Counted from the stretch's first letter, positions 25,671 to 35,468 are shown. The stretch: DNA of 64,000 nucleotides from Candidatus Jettenia sp. AMX2 (GCA_030583665.1 CP129469.1:496001-560000), one strand, 5' to 3'. Numbers and translations are program-made. Notes: a model not told the origin generated them from the sequence alone.

Positions 25671-25940
25671 ATGGATCAAAAGGACGTGAAGGCTTATACA
25701 CCGTACCAAAAAAAGGTGATTAAGAATTTTTATGAGCATAAGGACCTCCGCCTTATCCAGAAACTGGGGGAATTGATTTCAAATTTATATCTCGAATCCA
25801 GCGAGAAGAAGAAAGAGTCAGGATGGAAGAATATCAGGAAAATGCTTCTTGATTTAAAGGTAAATCCGAATGAGGTTGAATATTTAACCAAAGACAGGAA
25901 TCTTACGATAATCTCAAAAAAATTAGCGGAGATGTTTTGA
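25671..25940 (+). CDS. Small conserved-looking hypothetical protein
   Basis: An 89-residue, Lys/Glu-rich, all-helical protein. It begins 'MDQKDVKAYTPYQKKVIKNF' and has no Cys, signal peptide or membrane segment. No family recognised. A ribosome site (GGAG) lies about 10 bases ahead of the ATG. It ends 7 bases before the SUMF1-type gene and is probably translated with it. Confidence 0.55.
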   Translation: MDQKDVKAYTPYQKKVIKNFYEHKDLRLIQKLGELISNLYLESSEKKKESGWKNIRKMLLDLKVNPNEVEYLTKDRNLTIISKKLAEMF

Positions 25941-25947
25941 TTTTGGT

Positions 25948-26844
25948 ATGATCCGGATACACGAAGAAAAACAAGGTACTCCTGAAGATATGATACTTAT
26001 CCCTGAAGGTCTGTTTCTCATGGGAAGTACGAAAGAAGACATCGAAAAACTGGCGGAGCTTGACCGTACAATCGAAATTGAAAGGCTGCAGAACGAATTC
26101 CCGCAGAGAGAGGTGTATCTGAGCGCTTATTTCATTGATAAATACCCCGTCACCAACGCACAATATAGAAAATTTATCGAATCAGACGGCTATACACAAA
26201 AGGCATTGTGGTCAGAGGCAGGGTGGCAGTATATTTCAGAAAATCCATTGAACAATAACGATCTGAACACTATTTTACAAGGTGAGCAGGATAGTCCTGT
26301 CGTGAATGTTTCATGGTATGAGGCTGAGGCATTTGCAAAATGGGCGGGAAAAAGGCTTCCCACTGAGGCAGAATGGGAAAAGGCCGCACGGGGAACCGAC
26401 GGCAGGATATATCCATGGGGAAATGCTTTTGATAAGGCAAGGCTAAATTGTGCTGAACTGAAGATTGAAAAGCCAACTCCCGTTACCAGGTTTCCGCAGG
26501 GTCAAAGTGTTTACGGATGTTTTGACATGGCAGGAAACGTGTGGGAGTGGGTAGCTGATTGGTATGACAGCCACTATTATCAATATGCTCCGGATAAGGA
26601 TCCTCAAGGGCCGGCTCTGGCTGAGGAAAACCCATACTTTGGAAAACCGGAAAATGTCGGCGTTTCTGTTTATGAATTAAAACCTTCTGCGACAAGTAAT
26701 ACCCTGAGCGCCTGCAAGGTATTGCGGGGAGGCTCGTGGAACGGATCCGGAGTAATCCACATACGCTGTGCAAACAGGGATTATGATGAACCTGTTTATA
26801 AAAACGATACTATCGGTTTCCGCTGTGCCAGATCCTTGCACTGA
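25948..26844 (+). CDS. SUMF1/FGE-sulfatase-family protein
   Basis: A 298-residue protein of the formylglycine-generating-enzyme (PF03781) family. Hallmarks include 'MILIPEGLFLMGST' (about residues 16-30), 'ISAYFIDKYPVTNAQYRKF'-like 'AYFIDKYPVTNAQY', 'SWYEAEAFAKWAGKRLPTEA', 'EWEKAARG', 'GNVWEWVADWYD' and the closing 'VLRGGSWNGSG...FRCARS'. Members oxidise Cys in sulfatases or build ergothioneine/PvdO-type products, and many simply bind ligands. No sulfatase gene is near, so the substrate is unknown. No signal peptide. Confidence 0.8.
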   Translation: MIRIHEEKQGTPEDMILIPEGLFLMGSTKEDIEKLAELDRTIEIERLQNEFPQREVYLSAYFIDKYPVTNAQYRKFIESDGYTQKALWSEAGWQYISENPLNNNDLNTILQGEQDSPVVNVSWYEAEAFAKWAGKRLPTEAEWEKAARGTDGRIYPWGNAFDKARLNCAELKIEKPTPVTRFPQGQSVYGCFDMAGNVWEWVADWYDSHYYQYAPDKDPQGPALAEENPYFGKPENVGVSVYELKPSATSNTLSACKVLRGGSWNGSGVIHIRCANRDYDEPVYKNDTIGFRCARSLH

Positions 26845-26848
26845 GAAA

Positions 26849-27388
26849 CTATATTACTTCAGCATGGAAGATGTGTTTCATCTGCTGTAAGGCAAACTGA
26901 TGTTCTCTTTGGGTAAGAGCAGCAACGCAGTCAGCGGGTACGGTAATCTTATAGCCCCTCATATATGCCTCTGCTGCGCTATATAAAATACAAATATTAG
27001 TTACAACGCCCGTGAGGATAACATGGTTTCTGCCCAGATTTTTTAATAATTTATCAAGTGAAGTTTTATAAAAACAGCTATAGCTGGTTTTTTCTATGAT
27101 ATGATCGTTCTTTTGAGGTTCGAGTTGTTTAATAACCTTTGCACCCTCCGTTCCTTTTACCGCATGTCTTGGCCATAATTGAAATTCCCGGTCATTCTCC
27201 TTATGTGTATCACAACAATAAATGATTGGGATCTTTTTCCTTCGTGCCACTTTTATCTCTTTCCTGAGAGCATCAATTATAGCCCTTGCCTTTGGCACTT
27301 CGAGAGAGGCTTTTTCGTTGACAAAATCATTTAACATATCGGCAATGATAAGTGCTGATGCATCTTTGGATGTATTTGTTTTTCCCAT
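26849..27388 (-). CDS. Isochorismatase-family cysteine hydrolase
   Basis: About 179 residues from the ATG at 27388, chosen because 'GAGGAGAAAAAT' stands directly ahead of it; the frame is open further upstream to 27478. Catalytic triad positions of the family are visible: Asp in 'ALIIADMLNDF', Lys in 'DHIIEKTSYSCF' and Cys in 'GVVTNICILYSAAEA' with its cis-peptide Val-Val-Thr. Relatives hydrolyse nicotinamide, isochorismate or N-carbamoyl compounds. It is convergent with the SUMF1-type gene, 4 bases apart. Confidence 0.8.
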   Translation of the reverse strand: MGKTNTSKDASALIIADMLNDFVNEKASLEVPKARAIIDALRKEIKVARRKKIPIIYCCDTHKENDREFQLWPRHAVKGTEGAKVIKQLEPQKNDHIIEKTSYSCFYKTSLDKLLKNLGRNHVILTGVVTNICILYSAAEAYMRGYKITVPADCVAALTQREHQFALQQMKHIFHAEVI

Positions 27389-27466
27389 ATTTTTCTCCTC
27401 TGTCAATAGTAAACCCGTTTGGATCACAAGGTTTGGGAACAAGCCGGTAATCAGCCCCTTGTATTG

Positions 27467-27623
27467 TAGGGCAGGCACTGCCTGCCAGATAAAAATTACC
27501 AGCAGGAGGTAAAGGAATCATATAACTTTATTGCCATTCATTTGATGTCAAATTCGTTTCGTTTATTCCACATCCGCATACATTTGCCATTGTGATTTCA
27601 TGGCAGGGCACTGCCTGCCCTAC
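27467..27623. repeat. Two REP family 2 palindromes
   Basis: 'GTAGGGCAGGCACTGCCTGC' (27467-27487) and 'GGCAGGGCACTGCCTGCC' (27602-27623) lie between the cysteine hydrolase and the beta-lactamase-fold gene in the 270-base gap. No gene is seen there. Confidence 0.65.
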
Positions 27624-27658
27624 ATGGCTACAAATCATACTCAATGTTGCTGTGCGTG

Positions 27659-28426
27659 TTAAATAATAAATTTTGCAAAGTCTTCTGCAAAGATAATTTC
27701 TCCTTGATAAGTATTTCTCAGTTCCTTTAATAAGTCTTTATTCTCCTTTACGGCCCTGTCGCACGATGGATAAAAGTGTGTAAGTATTAATCTGTCGCAT
27801 TGGGCTTCGTGTGCGATCTTAGCGCAAAACAGGGGTGTAAGATGTCCTTCAATCTTGCTGTCATCCGGAAAAGAGCATTCAAGGATAAGGGTATTGGCTT
27901 TTTTGGCCAGGCGAAGGATACCGTCGCAATAGTCCGTATCTCCGGAATATACCAGTACCCTGTTATCGGCGGACTCTATCCGGAAGCCAATACTGTTTTC
28001 TGCGTGCAGTAATGGTTCGGCAATAATTTTCCAGGTATCATATACAAGTACCCCTTTATCAATTTCCCTCATATGTAAGTCAAAATGTTTTGGTTTTACG
28101 TTTTCCTCATATAGGGTTAATAAACCTTCATAAAAGGCCTTTAAACCCGGAGGGCCGGTTATGAAGAGAGGCCGCGTTCTCTGCGGTTCATTGTATCTCA
28201 TGGTAAAAAGGATAGAAGCAAGGTCCAGTGAGTGATCCAGGTGAAAATGGGTATAATAGATATGGTCTATATCCAGGTAGGTAATATCTGCAAAAAGTAA
28301 TTGGCGCAGGGAACCGGGACCGGTATCGAAAACAAGGTTTGCACCTTGCATCTTCAGAAGAACACAGGGATATGCCCTTGTCTTAGAAGGCATTCCTGAG
28401 CCAGAGCCAATAATCGTTAGTTCCAT
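27659..28426 (-). CDS. RNase Z-like metallo-beta-lactamase-fold hydrolase
   Basis: A 255-residue MBL-fold protein. The zinc site is 'YYTHFHLDHSLDLAS' near residue 60, preceded by 'LVFDTGPGSLRQLL' and followed by the usual Asp ('YSGDTDYCDG') and final His ('LILTHFYPSCD'). The tRNA-processing exosite arm of true RNase Z is absent, so it is better called a ribonuclease Z-like hydrolase of unknown substrate. It overlaps the upstream phosphodiesterase gene by 10 bases and is the last gene of the mqnE operon. Confidence 0.8.
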   Translation of the reverse strand: MELTIIGSGSGMPSKTRAYPCVLLKMQGANLVFDTGPGSLRQLLFADITYLDIDHIYYTHFHLDHSLDLASILFTMRYNEPQRTRPLFITGPPGLKAFYEGLLTLYEENVKPKHFDLHMREIDKGVLVYDTWKIIAEPLLHAENSIGFRIESADNRVLVYSGDTDYCDGILRLAKKANTLILECSFPDDSKIEGHLTPLFCAKIAHEAQCDRLILTHFYPSCDRAVKENKDLLKELRNTYQGEIIFAEDFAKFII

Positions 28427-29757
28427 ATTACAAAATTGCTGCCATCCATTTCGTGAGGTACCGGGATATCCAGTGATGCTAATAGTGTTGCTGTGACGTC
28501 AATAATTTCCAAAGGCTGCTTGCAGATATTTTTGTTATTAATATAGACAAAGGCATCATCATAGGTATGCATACCGCGAAAAATACCTTTATCAAAGAGT
28601 GTCTTATGGTAAACCGCCCCCTTCAGATCATAACCGTGTCTGGGTTCAATAACGATATCCGGTGCCCTGTCCAGGTATTTTCCATGATAGATCTCCTCCC
28701 TTTTGTAGGCCTTGTCAATAACCGGTATACCTGTAATGGGGTCTTTGATTTCCATAAGTTTCGAGATAAGTACGGTTCTCAATTGTTCGTAATCGTTGCC
28801 AGGCGTTATGCTTCCGTTGGGTTCCCTACCTTTCAGGTTAATATAGATTCTTCCCGGGTCCATACAATAAGCCTTTGTCTCTCTTCCGAGATTATGTATG
28901 GATTTTGGGGGGATTGTTTCAAAATATAAATAGCCTTCTTCCTGTAGCCAGTGATTAATATACACCTCCTGTTCTAATGTACAAAATCCGTGATCGGACA
29001 GGATGATAAGTGTAGTATCAACATCAATGGTCTCCATAACCTTACCGAGAAAAGTATCTATTGCCTTGTAATAATCCAGGAATAAAGGGTTGCATTCTTC
29101 ATTATTTTCTCCAAAAGATTTCCAGAAAAAATGGTGCAGTCTGTCTGTTTCGGTAAGTACGCCAATAAAAAGACTATAATCCTCGTTCTTCATAAAATGA
29201 AGAATTGCATGCGTTCTCTTCTCCACTGTCAGGAATAAATCCTCAAGTAGCCGGTTCCCGGATTCATGAATAAGTTGTGTATCGACATCGATTTTATAGC
29301 CCATATCTTTTAACGTGGGAACAAGGGAAGCCGGAAACGTTGCGCGGGTAAGGTCTGTTGCTACAAATCCGGCAACAAGAATGCCATGCATTTCCGGGGC
29401 TGGATAGGTTGATGGTAGATTGATTACGACAGACCGTTTATTGTATTCACGGAGGATATCCCAGACGGGCCTGCTCTTTATGTGGGTAAAATTTGGATAG
29501 TATATATCATACGTATTGGGGATTCTGTCAGCAAAGCCGAAGATGCCGTGCTTTGCCGGATTTACCCCTGTCATAAAGGATGTCCATGCCACGCAGGATA
29601 CAGCGGGATGCGTGGATTTCATCTTCTGTAATGAGCCGAAGGATAGCAACCTGGACATATTTGGGCATATACCCTGTTTTATCAATGCAGAGATAAGACT
29701 ATAGGGAGTACCATCCAGTCCTATTACAACGGTCTTTTTTCTCAGGCGATCGCTCAT
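28417..29757 (-). CDS. Alkaline phosphatase/phosphodiesterase-superfamily protein
   Basis: A 446-residue protein of the type I phosphodiesterase/nucleotide pyrophosphatase family. The N-terminal metal site 'VVIGLDGTPYSLISALI' is followed by 'AWTSFMTGVNPAKHGIFGF', in which the nucleophilic Ser/Thr and metal His are expected, and the later 'LIILSDHGF' (Asp-His ligands). There is no signal peptide, so it is cytoplasmic. Its ATG follows directly after the stop codon of the flavin oxidoreductase gene (taaATG). The substrate is unknown; such enzymes are sometimes coded beside membrane-lipid or glycan genes. Confidence 0.8.
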   Translation of the reverse strand: MSDRLRKKTVVIGLDGTPYSLISALIKQGICPNMSRLLSFGSLQKMKSTHPAVSCVAWTSFMTGVNPAKHGIFGFADRIPNTYDIYYPNFTHIKSRPVWDILREYNKRSVVINLPSTYPAPEMHGILVAGFVATDLTRATFPASLVPTLKDMGYKIDVDTQLIHESGNRLLEDLFLTVEKRTHAILHFMKNEDYSLFIGVLTETDRLHHFFWKSFGENNEECNPLFLDYYKAIDTFLGKVMETIDVDTTLIILSDHGFCTLEQEVYINHWLQEEGYLYFETIPPKSIHNLGRETKAYCMDPGRIYINLKGREPNGSITPGNDYEQLRTVLISKLMEIKDPITGIPVIDKAYKREEIYHGKYLDRAPDIVIEPRHGYDLKGAVYHKTLFDKGIFRGMHTYDDAFVYINNKNICKQPLEIIDVTATLLASLDIPVPHEMDGSNFVIWN

Positions 29758-31683
29758 TTATATCTTCATTCCGATCTCTGTTCCTTCTGCAACAGCCTCA
29801 AGCGCAGTGCGTCCTTCTACGGCATCACCAATCGTATAAACCTCCGGGACTGCATCCTGAATAGATGCTGCAAGCGTACTGTTAGGCTGGTGAAGGGTGG
29901 GGATAACAATAGTATCAAAACCTTCAAGTTTTTGATCTGCCTCCCGTCTGCGGCTAATGACTACATAGTTATGTCCTACCTCTGTTACTTTCGTGTTGAG
30001 ATATATTTGGGCGCCCGTTTTTTTTATACGTTCAGAAACATGATAGCGGGCATGCGCTACAAGCTCCAGTCCGAGAACGCGCCTCATTTCAATGAGGGTA
30101 ATTTTTTTACCCTGTGATGCAAGAAAATCTGCAAGTTCGCATCCCTCTGGCCCACCACCAACAATTGCAATAGTATCTCCCATCGAACGGGCAGCGGTAA
30201 AGGCTTTTTTAACATTAAGTACGCCGTTGCTTTCTGCACCCTTGATTTCCATGGGTATATGCCGTGCGCCATGGGCAAGCACAACTGCATCAGCTCCAAA
30301 CTGTTTAATGGATGCCTCCGTGGCTTCTTTATTGAGTTGTATTAAAGCGCTTGTCTTCCTGACCTGATTTATTAAATAGTTAAGAAACTTCTCCATAGGT
30401 TCTTTCCCGGGTGCCATGGATGCATAGCGGAAACTTCCTCCGGGTTCCGGTTCTTTTTCCCATAGGGTAACCGCATGTCCGCGTACAGACAAGAGATGAG
30501 CAGCGGCTAATCCCGCCGGTCCCCCGCCGACAATCAGTATCTTCTTTTGCCGTGCCGGTTTTTGTAGCGAAGAGGTTCCTTCCCGTCCGATATATGGATT
30601 AACAGTACAAACAAGTTTTCTGTCAGAAATACTTTCAATACACCGGTTGCAGCTCAGACAGGTCCTGATATCATCAGTCTTGCCTTCTTTTATCTTATTG
30701 GGGAAGTGCGGGTCTGCAATGAGTGTACGGCCAAATGCAATAAGGTCGGCTTTATTCTCACGGAGAATGTTTTCAGCCATGGCAGGGTCTACAATCCTGC
30801 CTACAGCTAATACAGGTACTTTGACGACAGATTTGATACCCTCTGCCAGATGAATAAAACAGCCTTCTTCCAGATAATAACAGGGTATGTTATAGAATGC
30901 AGAGGCATAGTTGCATGCAGAGACATGAATAGCGCTGGCACCTGCCTTTTCCAGTATTATGGCGATCTCCTTGCTCTCTTCCAATTTGAGCCCTGTATTT
31001 GTATATTCATCTGCGCTGATACGGCAGATTACCGGATAGTCTTCCGGCACGCACTTTCTGATGTTTTCAACAATCTCTCTTGCAAAGCGGGAACGCCGGA
31101 TTGTATCACCTCCGTAATCATCGGTTCTAATGTTAGATTCAGGAGAAAGGAACTGGTTAACCAGGTAGCCGTGCGCCATATGGATTTCTATTCCGTCAAA
31201 TCCGGCTTTTACAGCACGATCAGCGCCCTCGGTAAATTTATTGACAGTGGCTCTGATCTGGTCAGCGGTTAATTCCTTCGGCATATGTTTTGTCAAAGGA
31301 CTTGGAACAGGGGAGGGGGCTACCGGTTCCAGACCGGTAAAAAAAGGCAGCGCTTCCTTCCCTGCATGACTCAACTGCAGGACAACCTTTCCGCCTGCTG
31401 CATGTATGGAATCTGTTAGCTTTTTTAACCCTGGAATGAATTTGTCGTCATAAATACACAGCATGCCGTCGTTAACCCTGCCAGCAGGTTCCACAGCAGT
31501 ATTTTCCACGGTAATATAACCAACCCCGCCTGATGCACGTTCTCTGTAGTAGGCAATAATTTCTTCAGTAACAAAGCCCTCTTTGTCACAGAGATGGGTC
31601 TCCATGGGCGACATTACCATACGGTTCTTTATACTGAGAGAATCTATTTGAAACGGGCTAAAGAGCCTCGGGAATCTAGTCAT
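29758..31683 (-). CDS. 2,4-dienoyl-CoA reductase-like flavin/Fe-S oxidoreductase
   Basis: A 641-residue multidomain enzyme. Residues 1-370 are an Old Yellow Enzyme TIM barrel with 'PMETHLCDKEGFVTEE' and 'SPESNIRTDDYGGDTIRRSR'. 'CLSCNRCIE' plus a later Cys ('CTVN') near residue 335 binds a 4Fe-4S cluster. Residues 385-641 are FAD/NAD(P)-binding Rossmann domains ('ILIVGGGPAGLAAAHLL'). This is the layout of FadH and BaiCD enoate reductases. It overlaps mqnE by 8 bases (ATGACTAG), suggesting a link to quinone or fatty-acid metabolism; its substrate is not shown. Confidence 0.85.
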   Translation of the reverse strand: MTRFPRLFSPFQIDSLSIKNRMVMSPMETHLCDKEGFVTEEIIAYYRERASGGVGYITVENTAVEPAGRVNDGMLCIYDDKFIPGLKKLTDSIHAAGGKVVLQLSHAGKEALPFFTGLEPVAPSPVPSPLTKHMPKELTADQIRATVNKFTEGADRAVKAGFDGIEIHMAHGYLVNQFLSPESNIRTDDYGGDTIRRSRFAREIVENIRKCVPEDYPVICRISADEYTNTGLKLEESKEIAIILEKAGASAIHVSACNYASAFYNIPCYYLEEGCFIHLAEGIKSVVKVPVLAVGRIVDPAMAENILRENKADLIAFGRTLIADPHFPNKIKEGKTDDIRTCLSCNRCIESISDRKLVCTVNPYIGREGTSSLQKPARQKKILIVGGGPAGLAAAHLLSVRGHAVTLWEKEPEPGGSFRYASMAPGKEPMEKFLNYLINQVRKTSALIQLNKEATEASIKQFGADAVVLAHGARHIPMEIKGAESNGVLNVKKAFTAARSMGDTIAIVGGGPEGCELADFLASQGKKITLIEMRRVLGLELVAHARYHVSERIKKTGAQIYLNTKVTEVGHNYVVISRRREADQKLEGFDTIVIPTLHQPNSTLAASIQDAVPEVYTIGDAVEGRTALEAVAEGTEIGMKI

Positions 31684-32815
31684 TGATTGTAAAAACCTCC
31701 TTTTGAAGTAAACGATTTCGCTGTTTCTGTTTTACCGGATTATAGAATGTGTCCCGTTCAACCGGGTCACGTCCTGTTTCTTTAATTAATCTGACAATTT
31801 CATCAACAGACAATGCCTCAGGCGTTTCAGCCCCGGCAGCGTGGGTAATTTTCTCTTCCTGTATCGTTCCGTCAAGGTCATCTACCCCAAAACCAAGGGA
31901 GACTTGGGATAGTTTTATTCCGAGCATGATCCAGTATGCCTTGATATGGCCGAAATTATCAAGCATGAGCCGGCTGATGGATATAGTCTTCAGGTCGAGC
32001 ATGGCAGTGGTGCCTGACCGGTTTGACAGGTCGGTGTTTTTTGGATGAAATGCAAGGGGAATAAAAGCCATAAAGCCACCTGTTTCGTCCTGAAGCTCCC
32101 TTAATTTCATAAGATGATTTACCCTGTCTTCCGGGGACTCAACATGGCCGTAGAGCATGGTTGCATTGCTTCGTAATCCTTGTTTATGGGCTTCACGCAT
32201 TACCTGCAGCCAGCCTTCCCCGCTCAGCTTTTCCGGGCACAATTGTTCGCGGACTCTTGGTGAAAATATTTCGGCTCCGCCCCCGGGCAGGGAACTGAGT
32301 CCGGCCTCTTTCAGTATTTTCAATGTTTGGCTTACGGGGAGGTTCGCCTTTCGGGATAAGTGATCTATCTCTACTGCGGTAAATGCCTTGATATGTATAC
32401 CGGGACAGTTTTCGTGAATCTCATGGATTATATTGATATAAAAATCGAGCGGAAGGTCAGGATGCAATCCGCCTACAATATGCAATTCGGTTGTACCTCC
32501 CTCCACAGCCGTTGCTGCCTTTTCCAGGATTTCCTCCCTTCCCAGAACATACGAACCCGCATCTTCTTTATCCCTGCTGAATGCGCAAAACCTGCAACGG
32601 CTCTCGCAAATATTAGAATAGTTAATGTGGCGGTTGATAACATAATATGCCCTGTTGCCGTTCTTTCGTTCGCGTACGATGTTCGCTATATGGCCAAGAT
32701 GGAGGACGTCGTTTGATTGAAAAAGACGTACCCCGTCTTCAAAACTCAGCCGTTCACCCTGTTCTGCCTTTTTGAGGATATCGTATATCGATGACTGTTT
32801 AAATAATATTTCCAT
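31676..32815 (-). CDS. mqnE: Aminofutalosine synthase MqnE
   Basis: A 379-residue radical SAM enzyme of the futalosine route to menaquinone. It joins 3-(1-carboxyvinyloxy)benzoate to the adenosyl group of S-adenosylmethionine. The radical SAM cluster motif is 'CESRCRFCAFSRD' near residue 70. The family marks 'LPGGGAEIFSPRVREQLCP' near 180 and 'FGVDDLDGTIQEEKI' near 325 distinguish MqnE/MqnC from other radical SAM proteins. The length fits. MqnA, B, C and D are not in the window. First gene of a four-gene operon. Confidence 0.9.
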   Translation of the reverse strand: MEILFKQSSIYDILKKAEQGERLSFEDGVRLFQSNDVLHLGHIANIVRERKNGNRAYYVINRHINYSNICESRCRFCAFSRDKEDAGSYVLGREEILEKAATAVEGGTTELHIVGGLHPDLPLDFYINIIHEIHENCPGIHIKAFTAVEIDHLSRKANLPVSQTLKILKEAGLSSLPGGGAEIFSPRVREQLCPEKLSGEGWLQVMREAHKQGLRSNATMLYGHVESPEDRVNHLMKLRELQDETGGFMAFIPLAFHPKNTDLSNRSGTTAMLDLKTISISRLMLDNFGHIKAYWIMLGIKLSQVSLGFGVDDLDGTIQEEKITHAAGAETPEALSVDEIVRLIKETGRDPVERDTFYNPVKQKQRNRLLQKEVFTIND

Positions 32816-32837
32816 ATTTAATGTTAAAGAATTTCAA

Positions 32838-32946
32838 ACCAAGTGTTCCTCCCCCTTGATGGGGGAGGTTATGTGGGGGTGAAGGAAAAGTGACCTGTCG
32901 TATGTTCCATCACCCTCCCCCAACCCCTCCCATCAAGGGAGGGGCA
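32838..32946. repeat. Long inverted repeat, family 5
   Basis: 'CCTCCCCCTTGATGGGGGAGG' is one compact hairpin (32842-32864), and 'CTCCCCCAACCCCTCCC' with 'ATCAAGGGAGGGG' forms a complementary later arm (32922-32946). It lies upstream of mqnE. A similar pyrimidine-rich hairpin, 'CCCCCTTAATAAAGGGGGAGGGGG', is at 33079-33102, and a family-3 arm at 33046-33070. The gap 32816-33213 has no gene. Confidence 0.6.
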
Positions 32947-33127
32947 TGTTCAGTTGCCGAAGGTTTCATTTAAATGCTTAGGAATTTCAAATTGTGTTAC
33001 ACCATGTCAGACAACCTCCTAAATCCCACTTTGTTAAGGTAAGTACAGACGCGCCATAGTGCGTTTCTACGAATTCCCCCTTAATAAAGGGGGAGGGGGT
33101 TGTTTTTAACCGGTATGTGCTATGTAA

Positions 33128-33160
33128 TGAAAAAGCCGCTGCCAAAAGCAGCCTCATTTA
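33128..33160 (-). terminator. Possible terminator of mazG
   Basis: On the minus strand, 'GGCTGCTTTTGGCAGC' forms a short hairpin followed by 'GGCTTTTTC', 55 bases after the mazG stop codon. The stem is only five or six pairs. Confidence 0.4.
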
Positions 33161-33213
33161 ACAACAATTGAAAGTATCAGAATTTGAAAACAAAATCAAG
33201 GAATATGTCCCGT

Positions 33214-34032
33214 CTAAAGATTCTTCGTAACAGCCTTATCATGAATCTTTATTTTATTCCAGGCTGCGTCCATTTCTTCCAGGGTACACTTCTCAATATC
33301 TTTTCCGGCAGCAGCGAGCTCCGCTTCAACCCTCTTAAAACGTTCTACAAATTTATAGATTGTTTTGTGAAGAACGTTTTCCGTATCGAGTTTCAGGAAA
33401 CGGGAGAGATTTACGATAGAAAACAGGAGGTCTCCAACCTCTTCCTCAATATTTTCGGGTTTATTGTCACGAATTGCCTCCTTGACCTCCGCCAGTTCTT
33501 CATCGACCTTGGCAATTACATCAGTAATGGTTGTCCAGTCAAACCCTATCCTGGCAACCTTTTTCTGTACTTTCTGTGCTTTTTGGAGGGCTGGAAGATA
33601 TTTTGGCAGGCCGTCGACAATAGATTTTCTTTCTTCATACCCCTTTTCTTTCTTTTTAATTTCCTCCCATTGAAGGAGTACCTCTTCCGGGGTTGAGGCG
33701 GCAGCATCACCAAACACATGAGGATGCCTGCGCGTCATTTTATCAAGGCAAAGCGCCATCAGGTCTCGTATATCAAATGCGCCTTTTTCCTTCGCAATCT
33801 GGCAGTGGAAGATGATGTGGAAGAAAAGGTCTGCCAGTTCTTCTTTCAGTTGGGAAGGGTCTCCCGAATCTATCGCATCTATTACTTCGTAGGCTTCTTC
33901 TATCAAATGTGGTTTTAAGGATGTATGGCTCTGTTCTTTGTCCCAGGGGCAGCCATCCTTGCCGCGCAGTTTTTCCATCAAATCAATCAAGCCCTGCAGC
34001 AGTAAAATGGATTTATCTTCAGTTGTATTCAT
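33214..34032 (-). CDS. mazG: Nucleoside triphosphate pyrophosphohydrolase MazG
   Basis: A 272-residue full-length MazG with two tandem domains. The N-terminal copy holds 'LRGKDGCPWDKEQSHTSLKP' and 'LIEEAYEVIDAID' (metal site ExxE12-28ExxD type). The C-terminal one has 'IEEEVGDLLFSIVNLSRFL', giving the second ExxD pair. MazG cleaves NTPs to NMP and pyrophosphate, cleaning damaged or excess nucleotides and helping to limit stringent response signals. A palindromic repeat and a weak terminator follow. Confidence 0.9.
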   Translation of the reverse strand: MNTTEDKSILLLQGLIDLMEKLRGKDGCPWDKEQSHTSLKPHLIEEAYEVIDAIDSGDPSQLKEELADLFFHIIFHCQIAKEKGAFDIRDLMALCLDKMTRRHPHVFGDAAASTPEEVLLQWEEIKKKEKGYEERKSIVDGLPKYLPALQKAQKVQKKVARIGFDWTTITDVIAKVDEELAEVKEAIRDNKPENIEEEVGDLLFSIVNLSRFLKLDTENVLHKTIYKFVERFKRVEAELAAAGKDIEKCTLEEMDAAWNKIKIHDKAVTKNL

Positions 34033-34219
34033 TAGATTCTATACCTATAAGAAATTTTAATAATGATTGAGTTTTCTAAAGCTATATCGTATTTTGGGAT
34101 TCTAGCAATTATTTTTATTGAAGTCAAATATGCAAATGGTAATATATACATATTTTAAGCCTGTTTTTCTGATAAGGTTATAAAGGCTATCTTTTGAACA
34201 TTTTGTAAGGAAAAATCGT

Positions 34220-35215
34220 ATGGGATTCCCCGCACAACGTTTGCGTAGATTACGAAAAAATGAAAACATGAGAAGGTTGGTAAGAGAGGCACATGTATCA
34301 GTGGATGACCTTATTCTGCCCCTTTTTGTCCGTCCCGGCAAAGGTATAAAACAGCCGATTCCCTCTATGCCCGGAAATTACCAGATGTCTGTTGATAAAC
34401 TGGTTGAGGAGGTAAAGGTTGTAGAAGGAATGGGCATTCCCGGTATTATCCTTTTTGGTATTCCGGAAAAAAAGGACGAAATGGGTTCTGATGCCTATGC
34501 CGATGAAGGCATTATTCAACAGGCAATTGTTGCCATTAAAAAGGAGGTAAAAAATATCCTTGTAATAACGGATGTTTGCATGTGTGAATATACGGATCAT
34601 GGGCACTGCGGGTTTGTAAGGAGGGATGAAAAGACCGGTTGTTTTGAAGTGGATAATGATATGACTCTGGAACTCTTGGTGAAGGAGTCGGTTTCCCACG
34701 CAAAGGCAGGTGCTGATATTATAGCGCCGAGTGATATGATGGATGGCCGTGTAGGTGCAATCCGTCAGGGTCTTGACGAGAATGGTTTTGAGCACATTCC
34801 CATCATGGCGTATTCCGCAAAATACGCCTCTGGTTTTTACGGCCCGTTCAGGGAGGCTGCTGAGTCGACCCCGGGTTTTGGTGACCGTTCATCATACCAG
34901 ATGGACCCTCATAATACCCTGGAAGCATTACGCGAGGTGTCGCTCGATATTGAGGAAGGCGCTGATATGGTGATGGTAAAGCCTGCATTAGCTTATCTCG
35001 ATATAATCAGGATGATAAAGGATAATTTCGGCTATCCGGTTGCAGCTTACAATGTAAGCGGAGAATTTTCAGTTGTGAAAGCCGCCGCAGAGAAAGGATG
35101 GATCGATGAGAAGCGTGTAGCCCTGGAGATTTTAACCGGAATCAAACGCGCCGGCGCTGATATGATTCTTACCTATTGGGCAAAAGATGCGGTGCAATGG
35201 TTGAAGGATAAGTGA
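34220..35215 (+). CDS. hemB: Delta-aminolevulinic acid dehydratase (porphobilinogen synthase)
   Basis: A 331-residue enzyme that condenses two 5-aminolevulinates to porphobilinogen, feeding heme, siroheme and corrinoid (B12) synthesis. The zinc site shows three Cys: '[14 protein letters not shown]' near residue 120. The two Schiff-base Lys are in '[17 protein letters not shown]' (near 200) and '[14 protein letters not shown]' (near 255). The length is normal. The ribosome site AAGGA precedes the ATG at 34220. The need for corrinoid here is evident from the corrinoid proteins 13 kb downstream. Confidence 0.95.
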   Translation: MGFPAQRLRRLRKNENMRRLVREAHVSVDDLILPLFVRPGKGIKQPIPSMPGNYQMSVDKLVEEVKVVEGMGIPGIILFGIPEKKDEMGSDAYADEGIIQQAIVAIKKEVKNILVITDVCMCEYTDHGHCGFVRRDEKTGCFEVDNDMTLELLVKESVSHAKAGADIIAPSDMMDGRVGAIRQGLDENGFEHIPIMAYSAKYASGFYGPFREAAESTPGFGDRSSYQMDPHNTLEALREVSLDIEEGADMVMVKPALAYLDIIRMIKDNFGYPVAAYNVSGEFSVVKAAAEKGWIDEKRVALEILTGIKRAGADMILTYWAKDAVQWLKDK

Positions 35216-35468
35216 TTGTAGAATGTACCACAAAAATTTGGATAGTAGAACTAAGATAATGTTTTATTTTTATCATAATATTGTCTAAACAGAGGGGGGT
35301 ATATTTTTACTAAACGTATCCTATGAAAAGAGATTCTTTACTGTCGCTCAGAATGGCAAATTCCATTCTGTTATTCTGGGTGGAATGAAGGGTCTCATCT
35401 GAATTGGCATTATTGTGTAAATACTCGTGATAATACGTTAAAAATAAAAACTGCTGAAAACTACTAAA

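Noticed and set aside
33184-33696. 170-residue plus-strand frame with hydrophobic segments
   Set aside because: Antisense to mazG, which has clear family motifs; the apparent membrane stretches come from complementing acidic codons.
34298-34795. 165-residue minus-strand frame
   Set aside because: Antisense to hemB, whose catalytic residues are intact.
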